Origin: a virus
Reading direction: 5' to 3' (one strand)
Virus record (IMG/VR): IMGVR_UViG_3300045971_000356
Location: 1 to 64,000 of that record
Length of the DNA: 64,000 nucleotides
Positions 7,010 through 13,938 of this stretch are shown piece after piece. Each line of letters opens with the position of its first letter. Position 1 is the first letter of the stretch. The position numbers and the translations under genes are program-made. A model generated the notes under the pieces. The model saw only the letters and a list, made by a program, of their open reading frames with translations. It searched no databases and was not told where the DNA came from.

Positions 7010-7075
7010 CTCAATTGGCAGAGTGCTCGCCTCCAAAGCGAGAAGTTGAGGGTTCGACTCCTTCCCGGTACGCCA
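7000..7075 (+). tRNA. tRNA-Trp(CCA), second copy
   Basis: Acceptor GTATCGG/CCGGTAC, anticodon loop CTCCAAA (CCA), T-loop TTCGACT, GCCA end. It overlaps the end of the endonuclease gene. Confidence 0.85.
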
Positions 7076-7089
7076 AAGACAATTTTGGT

Positions 7090-7164
7090 GTGGCTGTCGC
7101 CAAGTGGTAAGGCCCGAGGTTGTGATTCTCGTATGCGTGGGTTCGATCCCCACCAGTCACCCCA
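7090..7164 (+). tRNA. tRNA-His(GTG)
   Basis: Acceptor GTGGCTG/CAGTCAC, anticodon arm CGAGG-TTGTGAT-TCTCG (GTG), T-arm GTGGG-TTCGATC-CCCAC, discriminator C as expected for histidine, encoded CCA. Confidence 0.85.
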
Positions 7165-7176
7165 AAATTGTTTTAA

Positions 7177-7253
7177 GCGCATGTAGACAAATTGGTAAAG
7201 TCAGCGGTCTTAGAAGCCGTTATCTGAGAGTTCGAGTCTCTCCTTGCGCACCA
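7177..7253 (+). tRNA. tRNA-Leu(TAG), second copy
   Basis: Acceptor GCGCATG/CTTGCGC (one T.T), anticodon arm GCGGT-CTTAGAA-GCCGT (TAG), T-arm GAGAG-TTCGAGT-CTCTC, ACCA end. Confidence 0.8.
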
Positions 7254-7257
7254 AGAA

Positions 7258-7325
7258 TTTACCGGGAGCAACTAATCATTGCCGCTATATGTCCATACCC
7301 TGTGGGTATAGTGCTTCCCGGTAAA
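7258..7325 (+). ncRNA. Long-stem RNA element between tRNAs
   Basis: TTTACCGGGA pairs with TCCCGGTAAA at the ends, extended by GCA/TGC with a small bulge. An inner hairpin ATACCC-TGT-GGGTAT is present. 68 bases with no ORF and no CCA, placed between two tRNA genes. It is one of the same class as the array at 13746-14832. Confidence 0.55.
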
Positions 7326-7333
7326 ACTAATTC

Positions 7334-7408
7334 ATCTCTGTAGTACAACGGATAGTACATAAGTTTGCGGAACTTAGGACGAAGGTTCGACTCCTTCCAG
7401 AGGTACCA
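7334..7408 (+). tRNA. tRNA-Arg(GCG)
   Basis: Acceptor ATCTCTG/CAGAGGT, anticodon arm TAAGT-TTGCGGA-ACTTA (GCG), T-arm GAAGG-TTCGACT-CCTTC, ACCA end. A GCG anticodon is unusual; bacteria normally use ACG (inosine) for CGC/CGU. Confidence 0.75.
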
Positions 7409-7440
7409 ATATAAAATAGTATTATAACTGTACGAGAAGG

Positions 7441-7448
7441 ATAAATAT
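7441..7448 (+). promoter_or_regulatory. Late promoter ATAAATAT
   Basis: GGATAAATAT lies about 100 bases before the receiver-domain gene at 7545, giving a long leader that ends in a clear AAAAGGAGAT ribosome site. Confidence 0.55.
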
Positions 7449-7544
7449 TATTAAGAGCTTCGAGCCGTGCCGTAATCGACATTACCCGGAACCCTGTTTT
7501 ACACAGCCGCCATTGGTAGCACTAACAGAAAAGGAGATCTTAAA

Positions 7545-8237
7545 ATGAGAACGCAACGTAAAATTTTAGTCGTCGACGACGATCCAGTAGTAGGCCGCAG
7601 TTTTGAGCGGGTACTAAAAAGCAAAGGCTATGCAGTTATTAACTGCTCAAACGGCAAAGACGCTTTAACAAAACTACAAAATGAGGAATATGACGCAGTA
7701 TTCACAGACTTAAAAATGTCTGGAATGGATGGACTTGAAGTAGCCACAAAGGTTAAAGCAAGCCAACCATGGATGCCAGTCGTAATCATCACGGGGTATG
7801 CAACACCAGCAGCAGAAACCCAGGCAGCAACGCTAGGGGTGCACACATTCATTCAGAAACCACTAAGCCCTTCGATGATTGAAGAAATGGCTGAAAACGC
7901 GATGAGTGAAAAAAATGCAGTGTTTGAACCAACCACAGCAGTAATTGATGCATTAGTTGCCACACATGAAGTTAAGAAAGAAAACTTTGCTCTTAATTTA
8001 GCATTGTTTTTGTCAGCACCATTCATTGGTTTGCTGTATGCACTTGCATTGCCGCTAGTTGGCTTTGCTATGCTTGCTTACCTTGGTTTCAAGGCAGCAG
8101 TAAAGAGCGAAAAAATACGCTTTTATGGCACTATAATCGCAGCACCATTTATTGGGCTAGTATTTGCAATAGCAATGCCTATTGCAGGATTAGGTACGCT
8201 AGCTTACGTAGGCGGGCAAGCTGCTTTTAAAAAGTAA
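7545..8237 (+). CDS. Response-regulator receiver with C-terminal membrane hairpins
   Basis: 230 residues. Residues 1-120 form a CheY-like receiver domain with D11-D12-D13, phospho-acceptor D55 (FTDLKM), T83 and K105 (QKP), all the residues needed for phosphotransfer. Residues about 145-230 hold two related hydrophobic repeats containing APFIGLL/APFIGLV and G-x-LAYxGxxAA, predicted as membrane hairpins. No DNA-binding output domain is present. The ribosome site AAGGAGAT is strong. A host histidine kinase would be the natural partner; none lies nearby. The gene is host-like and is followed by a terminator at 8257. Confidence 0.75.
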   Translation: MRTQRKILVVDDDPVVGRSFERVLKSKGYAVINCSNGKDALTKLQNEEYDAVFTDLKMSGMDGLEVATKVKASQPWMPVVIITGYATPAAETQAATLGVHTFIQKPLSPSMIEEMAENAMSEKNAVFEPTTAVIDALVATHEVKKENFALNLALFLSAPFIGLLYALALPLVGFAMLAYLGFKAAVKSEKIRFYGTIIAAPFIGLVFAIAMPIAGLGTLAYVGGQAAFKK

Positions 8238-8256
8238 TTTAACCTAACTACTCCGC

Positions 8257-8282
8257 AACGGCACTTTTACGTGCCGTTTCTA
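8257..8282 (+). terminator. Rho-independent terminator
   Basis: AACGGCAC-TTTTAC-GTGCCGTT followed by TCT. Eight perfect pairs right after the receiver gene. Confidence 0.8.
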
Positions 8283-8311
8283 TTGCGACCACCAGTAAAA
8301 TATAGTAAACT
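8283..8311 (+). promoter_or_regulatory. sigma70-type promoter
   Basis: TTGCGA - 17 bases - TAAACT, nine bases before the ATG of the gene at 8320. Confidence 0.5.
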
Positions 8312-8319
8312 ATACAGTT

Positions 8320-8661
8320 ATGAACATCAATATAGACCCAGCGTTTTTAACATCAGTTACTATTCATAAAGAATGGAGCATGTTTGGGCATAAAACAGAG
8401 CTAACTGAAGATGAGCTAGTTAAAGTCCTTAAAAACGAGGATAAATGCTCGTCAATCTCAAGTGAAGATCACCCTGAGTTTGCGAAAGTAAGAGAACAGC
8501 TAGGTAAAGACGGATACATAGAAATACAACGCAGTTGGTGGAACGGCGATCGTGTAACGAAAGCATTTACATTTAACGGCGCAAAATTTAAAAAAGGTGA
8601 GCAATTTCCAAGTGGTTGTGCAATGGCAGGCTACTTAAAGTTCACTAAGAAAGTAAAATAA
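8320..8661 (+). CDS. Hypothetical protein
   Basis: 113 residues, no recognised family, no membrane segment. It is rich in charged residues, with SSEDHPEF in the middle and a tryptophan pair (QRSWWNGDRV) near residue 70. It has its own sigma70-like promoter and lies just upstream of tRNA-Leu(CAA). It may be an early accessory gene. Confidence 0.55.
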   Translation: MNINIDPAFLTSVTIHKEWSMFGHKTELTEDELVKVLKNEDKCSSISSEDHPEFAKVREQLGKDGYIEIQRSWWNGDRVTKAFTFNGAKFKKGEQFPSGCAMAGYLKFTKKVK

Positions 8662-8664
8662 TAA

Positions 8665-8742
8665 GCCACTGTAGGCAAATCGGAAAAGTCGGCTGTCTCA
8701 AAAGCAGTTATTCTGTGGGTTCGAATCCCACCAGTGGCACCA
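8665..8742 (+). tRNA. tRNA-Leu(CAA)
   Basis: Perfect acceptor GCCACTG/CAGTGGC, anticodon arm GCTGT-CTCAAAA-GCAGT (CAA), T-arm GTGGG-TTCGAAT-CCCAC, ACCA end. Confidence 0.85.
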
Positions 8743-8765
8743 AAATCAATTCAGCTAAATACTAG

Positions 8766-9455
8766 ATGCTTAAATTTTTATCTAAACTGCTTAATAAACC
8801 GCTTTTTAAACAAGAAGAAGCAGGCCCAACTGTCATTGACGAAGTTCGCATGAATTTAGATGATAGAAAAGCGTGGCGCCGGAAGATGGTATACTCTGCA
8901 ATACGCGAAACAATGACATCAGTTGGTGTCGTTGGATCAACATACAGATTTAAGTTGTCACAAGTTGATGATCGTGGGCACATTTATGCAGTGATGATTG
9001 ACATAAAGAAAAGTTTCACAATAAATCCATTGTCACAAGTAAAAGGATTTTTGGGCATTGAAAAATTAATTGTAAAAACTGCATTTGACAAATATGGAAT
9101 CACTGTAACTTCAGTATACTGGAGAACAGTGGAAGAAAAAGTTAACAAGGTTATTAAGAAAACAGTGGAATTAAAATCAGTCCCACCTAAACTTAAAGAT
9201 ATAGAAGTCATTGACGACAAAGATTTTGGCCCAGTAAGCGAGTTTGAACGCGAGCAATTCATGCAAGCAATTACACTTGGTATGCGTCCCAAGCCGTTAA
9301 CTATAGACGACAAAGCGTATTACTCTGATGTAATGCCACTTGAGGCTGCAAAGAAAGCAGTAGAGATAGATTTTGACTTGTCAGTGCCTGGCATAGTCGC
9401 TAGCTCAATCCAGTATTCAACTCAGCCTGGTGAGTTAACCGCAAAAAACAAATAA
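8766..9455 (+). CDS. Hypothetical protein, host-like
   Basis: 229 residues. Residues 30-135 look like one compact alpha/beta domain (RKAWRRKMVYSAIRETM, YRFKLSQVDDRGHIYAVMIDI). I associate this pattern with an uncharacterised family in Burkholderiales, but that is from memory and unchecked. No signal peptide or membrane segment. The late promoter CTAAATAC (8755-8762) sits right before the ATG with almost no leader. Confidence 0.5.
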   Translation: MLKFLSKLLNKPLFKQEEAGPTVIDEVRMNLDDRKAWRRKMVYSAIRETMTSVGVVGSTYRFKLSQVDDRGHIYAVMIDIKKSFTINPLSQVKGFLGIEKLIVKTAFDKYGITVTSVYWRTVEEKVNKVIKKTVELKSVPPKLKDIEVIDDKDFGPVSEFEREQFMQAITLGMRPKPLTIDDKAYYSDVMPLEAAKKAVEIDFDLSVPGIVASSIQYSTQPGELTAKNK

Positions 9456-9457
9456 TC

Positions 9458-9536
9458 GCGCCGGTATGCCGCTAGTCTTCGAAACTAGAGAAAGCTAACT
9501 GGACACATGCACGTTCGACTCGTGTTCGGCGCACCA
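9458..9536 (+). tRNA. tRNA-Arg(TCG)-like lacking a D-arm
   Basis: Acceptor GCGCCGG/TCGGCGC, T-arm GCACG-TTCGACT-CGTGT, ACCA end. A perfect anticodon-type arm CTAGT-CTTCGAA-ACTAG (TCG) follows the acceptor after only seven bases, leaving no room for a D-arm. About 20 bases (AGAAAGCTAACTGG...) sit in the variable-region position and look D-arm-like. Possibly a rearranged or non-translating tRNA. Confidence 0.55.
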
Positions 9537-9544
9537 AAATTAAT

Positions 9545-9619
9545 GCCCAGTTTGCATAGTGGTATTGCGCTCGTTTGGTATGCGAGAGATCATTGGTTCG
9601 ATTCCAATACTAGGCACCA
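9545..9619 (+). tRNA. tRNA-Thr(GGT)
   Basis: Acceptor GCCCAGT/ACTAGGC (one C.A), anticodon arm CTCGT-TTGGTAT-GCGAG (GGT), T-arm ATTGG-TTCGATT-CCAAT, ACCA end. Confidence 0.75.
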
Positions 9620-9626
9620 ATATTAC

Positions 9627-9701
9627 GCCCAGGTAGCTCAGAGGAAGAGCAACGCTCCTACAAAGCGAAGGTCGAGATTTCGAAATTCTCCTTGGGCACC
9701 A
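9627..9701 (+). tRNA. tRNA-Val(TAC)
   Basis: Acceptor GCCCAGG/CTTGGGC, D-arm AGCTC...GAGC, anticodon loop CCTACAA (TAC), T-loop TTCGAAA, ACCA end. Confidence 0.8.
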
Positions 9702-9706
9702 AATAT

Positions 9707-9781
9707 CTCGCTATAGTACAATGGAAAGTGCGGGAGTTTCCTAAACTCTAAATGGGAGTTCGATTCTTCCTAGCGGGACCA
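9707..9781 (+). tRNA. tRNA-Arg(CCT)
   Basis: Acceptor CTCGCTA/TAGCGGG, anticodon arm GGAGT-TTCCTAA-ACTCT (CCT), T-loop TTCGATT, encoded CCA. Confidence 0.8.
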
Positions 9782-9810
9782 CAGTAACAAATTTTAAAAG
9801 AGAGAAAGAA

Positions 9811-9834
9811 ATGAAACACACTGACAAACGTTAG
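9811..9834 (+). other. Seven-codon ORF with ribosome site
   Basis: AGAGAGAAAGAA precedes ATG; the peptide is MKHTDKR and ends in TAG. The same frame stays open after the TAG for about 60 codons through an ATG at 9865 and into the tRNA-Lys genes. It may be a leader peptide, a broken small gene, or chance. Confidence 0.2.
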
Positions 9835-9895
9835 TGTCGTCGCAAGCCCCGTGTAGGTTCTGTGATGGCACGTAAAAGAAATTTTATACACATCA

Positions 9896-9970
9896 CCATT
9901 CTAAACTTTGATAGTGAAGTCCGGCCTCTTAAGCCGAGAGAACTCAGTGCGATTCTGAGAGAGTGGACCA
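9896..9970 (+). tRNA. tRNA-Lys(CTT)
   Basis: Acceptor CCATTCT/AGAGTGG, anticodon arm CCGGC-CTCTTAA-GCCGA (CTT), T-arm CTCAG-TGCGATT-CTGAG, ACCA end. Confidence 0.8.
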
Positions 9971-9975
9971 TACAC

Positions 9976-10052
9976 GGATTGTTAGTTTAACGGTTAAAAC
10001 ATCTCCCTTTTAAGGAGTAAGACTCCGGGTTCGAATCCCGGGCGATCCACCA
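9976..10052 (+). tRNA. tRNA-Lys(TTT)
   Basis: Acceptor GGATTGT/GCGATCC, anticodon arm TCTCC-CTTTTAA-GGAGT (TTT), T-arm CCGGG-TTCGAAT-CCCGG, ACCA end. Confidence 0.85.
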
Positions 10053-10123
10053 TATTAAAACACATTTTCTGAAACGTGAGAGCCTGTTTGCCGGTGCAGA
10101 GTAGGTCAGTGTGTTTTAATATG
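10051..10123 (+). ncRNA. Long-stem RNA element
   Basis: CATATTAAAACACA (10051-10064) and TGTGTTTTAATATG (10110-10123) are a perfect 14-base inverted repeat enclosing 45 bases without an ORF. It fills the gap between two tRNA genes and overlaps their ends by one or two bases, so folding would compete with or guide tRNA processing. Confidence 0.55.
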
Positions 10124-10197
10124 GTGATATAGCATAGACAGATATGCAGGGGTCTCATAAGCCTCACAGGAAGGAGCGTTGCCTTCTATCACCACCA
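10123..10197 (+). tRNA. tRNA with CAT anticodon, odd T-loop
   Basis: Perfect acceptor GGTGATA/TATCACC, anticodon arm GGGGT-CTCATAA-GCCTC (CAT), T-stem GAAGG/CCTTC with the non-standard loop AGCGTTG, ACCA end. Confidence 0.65.
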
Positions 10198-10208
10198 GTA
10201 AATACTTA

Positions 10209-11816
10209 ATGCGATTATGGTTTTTAATCTTTTTAGCACTCACATTGCTACCTGCTTACGCTCAAGACACGAGCCAACCGCAGGTAGTTTTTTCTGCGAT
10301 TAAAGATACTGACCAGCCCATTGAAGTACAGATGGAGACAGCAAGAGAGGCACTTAGGAACAATGACTTTGATACAGCAATAACCATACTGAATACAGTG
10401 CTGCTACTACCTAACAATAAGTTTACACAAGAGGCGCAAGCCCGCATTGGATTTGCGTACGAGAGATCTAAAAAGTACTCTAAAGCAATAGGCGAGTATA
10501 ACGCTTACATTGCCATGTATCCCAACAGCGGCATAGTGGAGTCAATGCGTAGGCGTTTACTGGCGCTTGAGATTTTAACGCCACAGCACGATGTAGCAAA
10601 AGCAATACCCGATGGACCGCGACAAATAAAAGAGCATAAAGTGGAAGCATCGAGCTCTACTTATTACATTGCTTCAGGTACTGACTCAACCTTGATTTCC
10701 AATGTACATGCGAACGGTGTGTTCAAAGATAATGAATACACTACAAAAGTAGTAGTGCGAGAAAATGTACACACTGACATTAAACCTAAAGTTGAATCTA
10801 AATACACGCTCAACACTGCCACTGTTGAAATTGAAAACAGTTATAAAGACTGGGAATTAAAACTTGGACGACAATCTTCTGATTACGGTGTAATGTCTAA
10901 GTTTGATGGTATAGCTGCAACGTATGGGTACGGGCACGACACTGAGTACACCTTAGTGCTCGGACAGCCATTAATGAACAATGCAACATCATCACGTAAA
11001 ATGTTTGGTCTTCACACTCACTTTAACTTAGGTGAGTTTACGTCAGCCACTGCATACTACAACCACCAAACTGCTGACAATTTTGAAGAGCGCTCAGCAT
11101 TGGGCACAGAGTTTAGGTACTTTAAGAACGAACTATCCGTGACAGCAGCAGCAGAGTACGACATAGCATATCAGCAACTAAACTCAGTGACATTTAACGC
11201 TCATAAAGACAACAACTCTAATAGATGGTTTGTGCTATACGATCGCAGAAAGTCTCCTGTGCTGTATGCCGACAAGGCGTTGGCACTGGGGTTGTTTAAC
11301 GGAGCAAACATGCCATATAATTCTATTGCAGAGGCATTAGCAAGGTCTGGTATGACAGCAAGCGAGTTGCGTGATTACATTGTGTCAGAAACAGCAGTGT
11401 CGTCAACATTTGCAATAGGTGGAGCAATAGCAGTAAACACATGGACCTTAGGTGGTGATATACAATCTGCAACAATGACAGGAACTGGTACCGAGCCGCA
11501 GTCATCTAAGATTAACTCAATATCGTTAAACGCATTTAACCCGAATGCTTTTCTAAAGCATTCAGTTAACGCTATTGTATCTTACTCTACGTCAGAAAAC
11601 GGTATATATACATTGACATTGTTAGACAGCACCGATATAGCAAAAATAAGATTAGACACTACTGCTCGTATTACTAACAAACAAAACAAACTATTATCGT
11701 TTAGTACACATCATAAACTGACTAAGGATGCGTTTTTAGAACTTCAACTTATGCTAAGTAAGATACGAGACGAGATAGACAAAACATTTATTTTAGGGTT
11801 TAGATATGAGTTTTAG
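10209..11816 (+). CDS. TPR-containing outer-membrane porin
   Basis: About 535 residues. Residues 1-18 are a signal peptide (MRLWFLIFLALTLLPAYA). Residues about 25-115 form two to three TPR helices (AREALRNNDFDTAITILN, GFAYERSKKYSKAIGEYN). The rest (about 150-535) is strand-rich and ends in GFRYEF with terminal Phe, an outer-membrane barrel. The late promoter GTAAATAC is at 10198 and the first ATG after it is taken as start; no good ribosome site is visible. The stop overlaps the start of the first multiheme cytochrome gene, so the genes are co-translated. By position it could be the pore of a porin-cytochrome conduit like MtrB/PioB, although it lacks their N-terminal CxxC and is shorter. Confidence 0.65.
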   Translation: MRLWFLIFLALTLLPAYAQDTSQPQVVFSAIKDTDQPIEVQMETAREALRNNDFDTAITILNTVLLLPNNKFTQEAQARIGFAYERSKKYSKAIGEYNAYIAMYPNSGIVESMRRRLLALEILTPQHDVAKAIPDGPRQIKEHKVEASSSTYYIASGTDSTLISNVHANGVFKDNEYTTKVVVRENVHTDIKPKVESKYTLNTATVEIENSYKDWELKLGRQSSDYGVMSKFDGIAATYGYGHDTEYTLVLGQPLMNNATSSRKMFGLHTHFNLGEFTSATAYYNHQTADNFEERSALGTEFRYFKNELSVTAAAEYDIAYQQLNSVTFNAHKDNNSNRWFVLYDRRKSPVLYADKALALGLFNGANMPYNSIAEALARSGMTASELRDYIVSETAVSSTFAIGGAIAVNTWTLGGDIQSATMTGTGTEPQSSKINSISLNAFNPNAFLKHSVNAIVSYSTSENGIYTLTLLDSTDIAKIRLDTTARITNKQNKLLSFSTHHKLTKDAFLELQLMLSKIRDEIDKTFILGFRYEF

Positions 11817-12318
11817 CAAGTTACTGATTGTAATATTTGTAAGTTGGTATGTTACACCTTCTATAGCAGCAGAATGTACCGCGTACGAAAAATCGCACCC
11901 ATCATTTTTGCTTGACGGAGCACACTTGTCCACGGGTAAGTGCCAAACGTGCGCAAGCTGTCACATCAACAGTATCTTCAACGGCACACCACGCTCATGC
12001 GTAACATGCCACAATGGAGATCCAGCACGTAACACCATTGGGAGACCAGCGTTACACATACCTACACAGCTTATCGAGTGTAATGCCTGCCACAAAACGG
12101 TATCATTTGCTACATCTGTTACTATGAATCACGTTATACTCGGGTCAGTGAAATGTACAACATGCCACTCAACAGCAAGCCCGCGATATCTTGGCAACCA
12201 GCAACGCATGTCGTTAACTCACGATCAGCGAACACCGGTGCCCACAGACTGCTCACAAGTTGGGTGCCACCGCCCCGGCGGTACAAAAGGTGTGCTATAC
12301 AAAAGTTGGGACAACTAA
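11806..12318 (+). CDS. Multiheme c-type cytochrome, four or five hemes
   Basis: 170 residues. Signal peptide to about residue 21 (SIAA). Four CxxCH motifs (CASCH, CVTCH, CNACH, CTTCH) plus a C-x4-CH (CSQVGCH) that may bind a fifth heme. Shares with the next gene the segments SHPxFLLDGAHLSTG and LHIPTQL, so the two are paralogues. Hemes would be attached in the periplasm by host Ccm. It overlaps the porin stop codon by 11 bases. Predicted soluble electron carrier. Confidence 0.85.
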   Translation: MSFSKLLIVIFVSWYVTPSIAAECTAYEKSHPSFLLDGAHLSTGKCQTCASCHINSIFNGTPRSCVTCHNGDPARNTIGRPALHIPTQLIECNACHKTVSFATSVTMNHVILGSVKCTTCHSTASPRYLGNQQRMSLTHDQRTPVPTDCSQVGCHRPGGTKGVLYKSWDN

Positions 12319-12360
12319 TCAGACTAAATAACTATGCTTTTAAGTTTTGACTAAGAACGC

Positions 12361-12368
12361 CTAAATAA
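12361..12368 (+). promoter_or_regulatory. Late promoter CTAAATAA
   Basis: T4-type late element 40 bases before the heptaheme cytochrome gene, followed by TTAGGACG near the start. Confidence 0.4.
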
Positions 12369-12408
12369 TTATGACCACTTGGTCATTACACATTAGGACG
12401 TTTATACC

Positions 12409-13137
12409 ATGCTTAAAAAGATATTACTTAGTTTAGCACTTATTGTAGCGGGCACATTGGGAACTGCTACTACAGCATCTGCGGCAGAATGTACCTTATA
12501 TGAGCAATCCCACCCAGCGTTCTTATTGGACGGGGCTCATCTATCAACTGGGCAATGCAACACCTGTGCATCATGTCACAAAGGTGGTGTATTTGTGGGT
12601 ACTCCAAAATCATGTACTGCGTGTCACAACGGTGACCCAGCAAGAACTACAGTAGGTAGGTCAGCATTACACATTCCAACACAGTTAACTGAATGTTCTT
12701 ACTGCCACCGCACAACTGCGTTTACGACCAACGTAAACATGGACCACACGCAAGTAACTCAGCAACGTTGCGACACTTGCCACAATGGATCATACTTGAA
12801 CTACGGTAAAAACTACGGTGGAGCAAAACAAAAAGGTCCATTGCACATTCCAACTACTGCTGATTGTTCATCGTGCCACACTACACAAAGCTGGTTAGTT
12901 AACCACGCAACAATCCATGCTGGCGTGACTACAGGTTGCGTAAACTGCCACAACGGCACTTACGCACCAGGCAAATCATCGTATGCTGCTGGACACCCAG
13001 TAACATCTGATGCTTGCGAAACTTGCCACAGCATTGATAACGCATTCAAGTGCGCCTCTGCTTACGACAAAGTAAAAGAATTCTTTGCGGTGTTGATACA
13101 CAAGGCAAAGATTTATTCCAACCATGCGTTTGCTTAG
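12409..13137 (+). CDS. Heptaheme c-type cytochrome
   Basis: 242 residues. Signal peptide to about residue 26 (TTASAAE). Seven CxxCH motifs: CASCH, CTACH, CSYCH, CDTCH, CSSCH, CVNCH, CETCH, spread to about residue 210, with extra histidines in LHIPT and NMDHT elements that could be distal ligands. This HIPT-x-x-C-x-x-C-H style is common in betaproteobacterial and Geobacter multiheme proteins (family knowledge). The C-terminal 30 residues are helical and basic. Its last 14 bases overlap the cytochrome b gene. Expected in the periplasm, passing electrons between the membrane cytochrome and the porin. Confidence 0.9.
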   Translation: MLKKILLSLALIVAGTLGTATTASAAECTLYEQSHPAFLLDGAHLSTGQCNTCASCHKGGVFVGTPKSCTACHNGDPARTTVGRSALHIPTQLTECSYCHRTTAFTTNVNMDHTQVTQQRCDTCHNGSYLNYGKNYGGAKQKGPLHIPTTADCSSCHTTQSWLVNHATIHAGVTTGCVNCHNGTYAPGKSSYAAGHPVTSDACETCHSIDNAFKCASAYDKVKEFFAVLIHKAKIYSNHAFA

Positions 13138-13561
13138 TTTCAAAGACCTATATATTCTATCATCAGATTGGCATGTAAGTTATTGGACAGGTGTAGTTTG
13201 CGGCATAATAATGCTGCTATTGTTTACGTACCCGATTCGCAAATATTTCTTTGCGATTCGTGGTATCGGTAAAATGTCAACATGGTTTAACGCACACGTG
13301 GTGTTAGGCACTGCGATGACATTTCTGTTGATTTACCATACTAACTTTTTCCATACTCACTCGTTAAACGGTACCTTTGCCTTTTACAGCATTGTGGCAG
13401 TAGTAGCAAGCGGATTTGTGGGAAGGTATATTTTGCGTAGAGTACATAATCACAAATTTTGGGCTGACTTGTTCAAACATTGGCATGTAGCGCATGTACC
13501 CGTGATTTATATGTCGCTGGTTCTTGTGTTGATTCACGTTTATGCTATCCACGTATATTAA
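13124..13561 (+). CDS. Four-helix cytochrome b-like membrane protein
   Basis: 145 residues with four hydrophobic segments. Two segments each carry a histidine pair 14 residues apart: NAH...IYH and VAH...LIH, the H-x13-H pattern of b-heme ligands in cytochrome b561/ferric-reductase-type proteins. It would therefore hold two stacked b hemes across the inner membrane. It starts inside the cytochrome gene, so it is translationally coupled. It is the natural entry point for quinol or cytoplasmic electrons to the multiheme proteins. Exact family not identified. Confidence 0.75.
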   Translation: MRLLSFKDLYILSSDWHVSYWTGVVCGIIMLLLFTYPIRKYFFAIRGIGKMSTWFNAHVVLGTAMTFLLIYHTNFFHTHSLNGTFAFYSIVAVVASGFVGRYILRRVHNHKFWADLFKHWHVAHVPVIYMSLVLVLIHVYAIHVY

Positions 13562-13564
13562 CGC

Positions 13565-13593
13565 TTGACTTTGGGCTGATTCTGCGCTATAAT
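13565..13593 (+). promoter_or_regulatory. sigma70-type promoter P1
   Basis: TTGACT - 17 - TATAAT, close to consensus. The -10 flank CTGCGCTATAATAA is also found at the promoter at 27650. It points into the structured RNA array. Confidence 0.8.
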
Positions 13594-13650
13594 AAGCACT
13601 TAGACGCAAAGAAAACAATGTTTTTAGGCAATAAAAAGCAGAAAAACTAG

Positions 13651-13679
13651 TTGACTAGCGCAGTAAATAGTGTTATAAT
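13651..13679 (+). promoter_or_regulatory. sigma70-type promoter P2
   Basis: TTGACT - 17 - TATAAT, with GTAAATAG (late-like) inside the spacer. The second of two tandem promoters reading into the RNA array. Confidence 0.8.
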
Positions 13680-13745
13680 AAACACTTAACGCAGTAAATG
13701 ATCGAGTTAGCTGCTAGCATTCATTAACAATATAAGTAGACAGAT

Positions 13746-13772
13746 TCCTTACGCTACAAGCGGGTGTAAGGA
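13746..13772 (+). ncRNA. Array element 0, small hairpin
   Basis: CCTTAC pairs with GTAAGG around an 11-base loop, directly before the first long-stem element. Confidence 0.45.
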
Positions 13773-13774
13773 GT

Positions 13775-13861
13775 CATTTTGAAGTATTTTAGTTTGAACG
13801 TAAGTACATCCGAGGTGATCGAGGTTGTCCACTACCAGTATTGCTAAAGTATTTCAAAATG
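13775..13861 (+). ncRNA. Array element 1
   Basis: CATTTTGAAGTATTTTAG (13775-13792) pairs with CTAAAGTATTTCAAAATG (13844-13861), 18 pairs with G-T wobbles. The interior is about 51 bases and contains AGGTGATC. Confidence 0.6.
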
Positions 13862-13864
13862 ATT

Positions 13865-13936
13865 ATCCCATGACAATAGCGCAACGATAGGGTACGCTTG
13901 CGATAGAACGACAATAGCAGCACGATATTATGGGAT
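13865..13936 (+). ncRNA. Array element 2
   Basis: ATCCCAT (13865-13871) pairs with ATGGGAT (13930-13936). The interior of about 58 bases contains CGATAGGGTACGCTTGCG and has no ORF. Confidence 0.5.
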
Positions 13937-13938
13937 GT

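Noticed and set aside
6454-7182. Minus-strand ORF of 242 codons
   Set aside because: Antisense to a clear GIY-YIG gene and running through two tRNA genes.
7104-7343. ORF across tRNA-His and tRNA-Leu
   Set aside because: Coding potential arises only from tRNA genes.
10179-10208. Ten-codon upstream extension of the porin gene from TTG
   Set aside because: Lies in the T-arm of a tRNA; the signal peptide starts at the ATG at 10209 after a late promoter.
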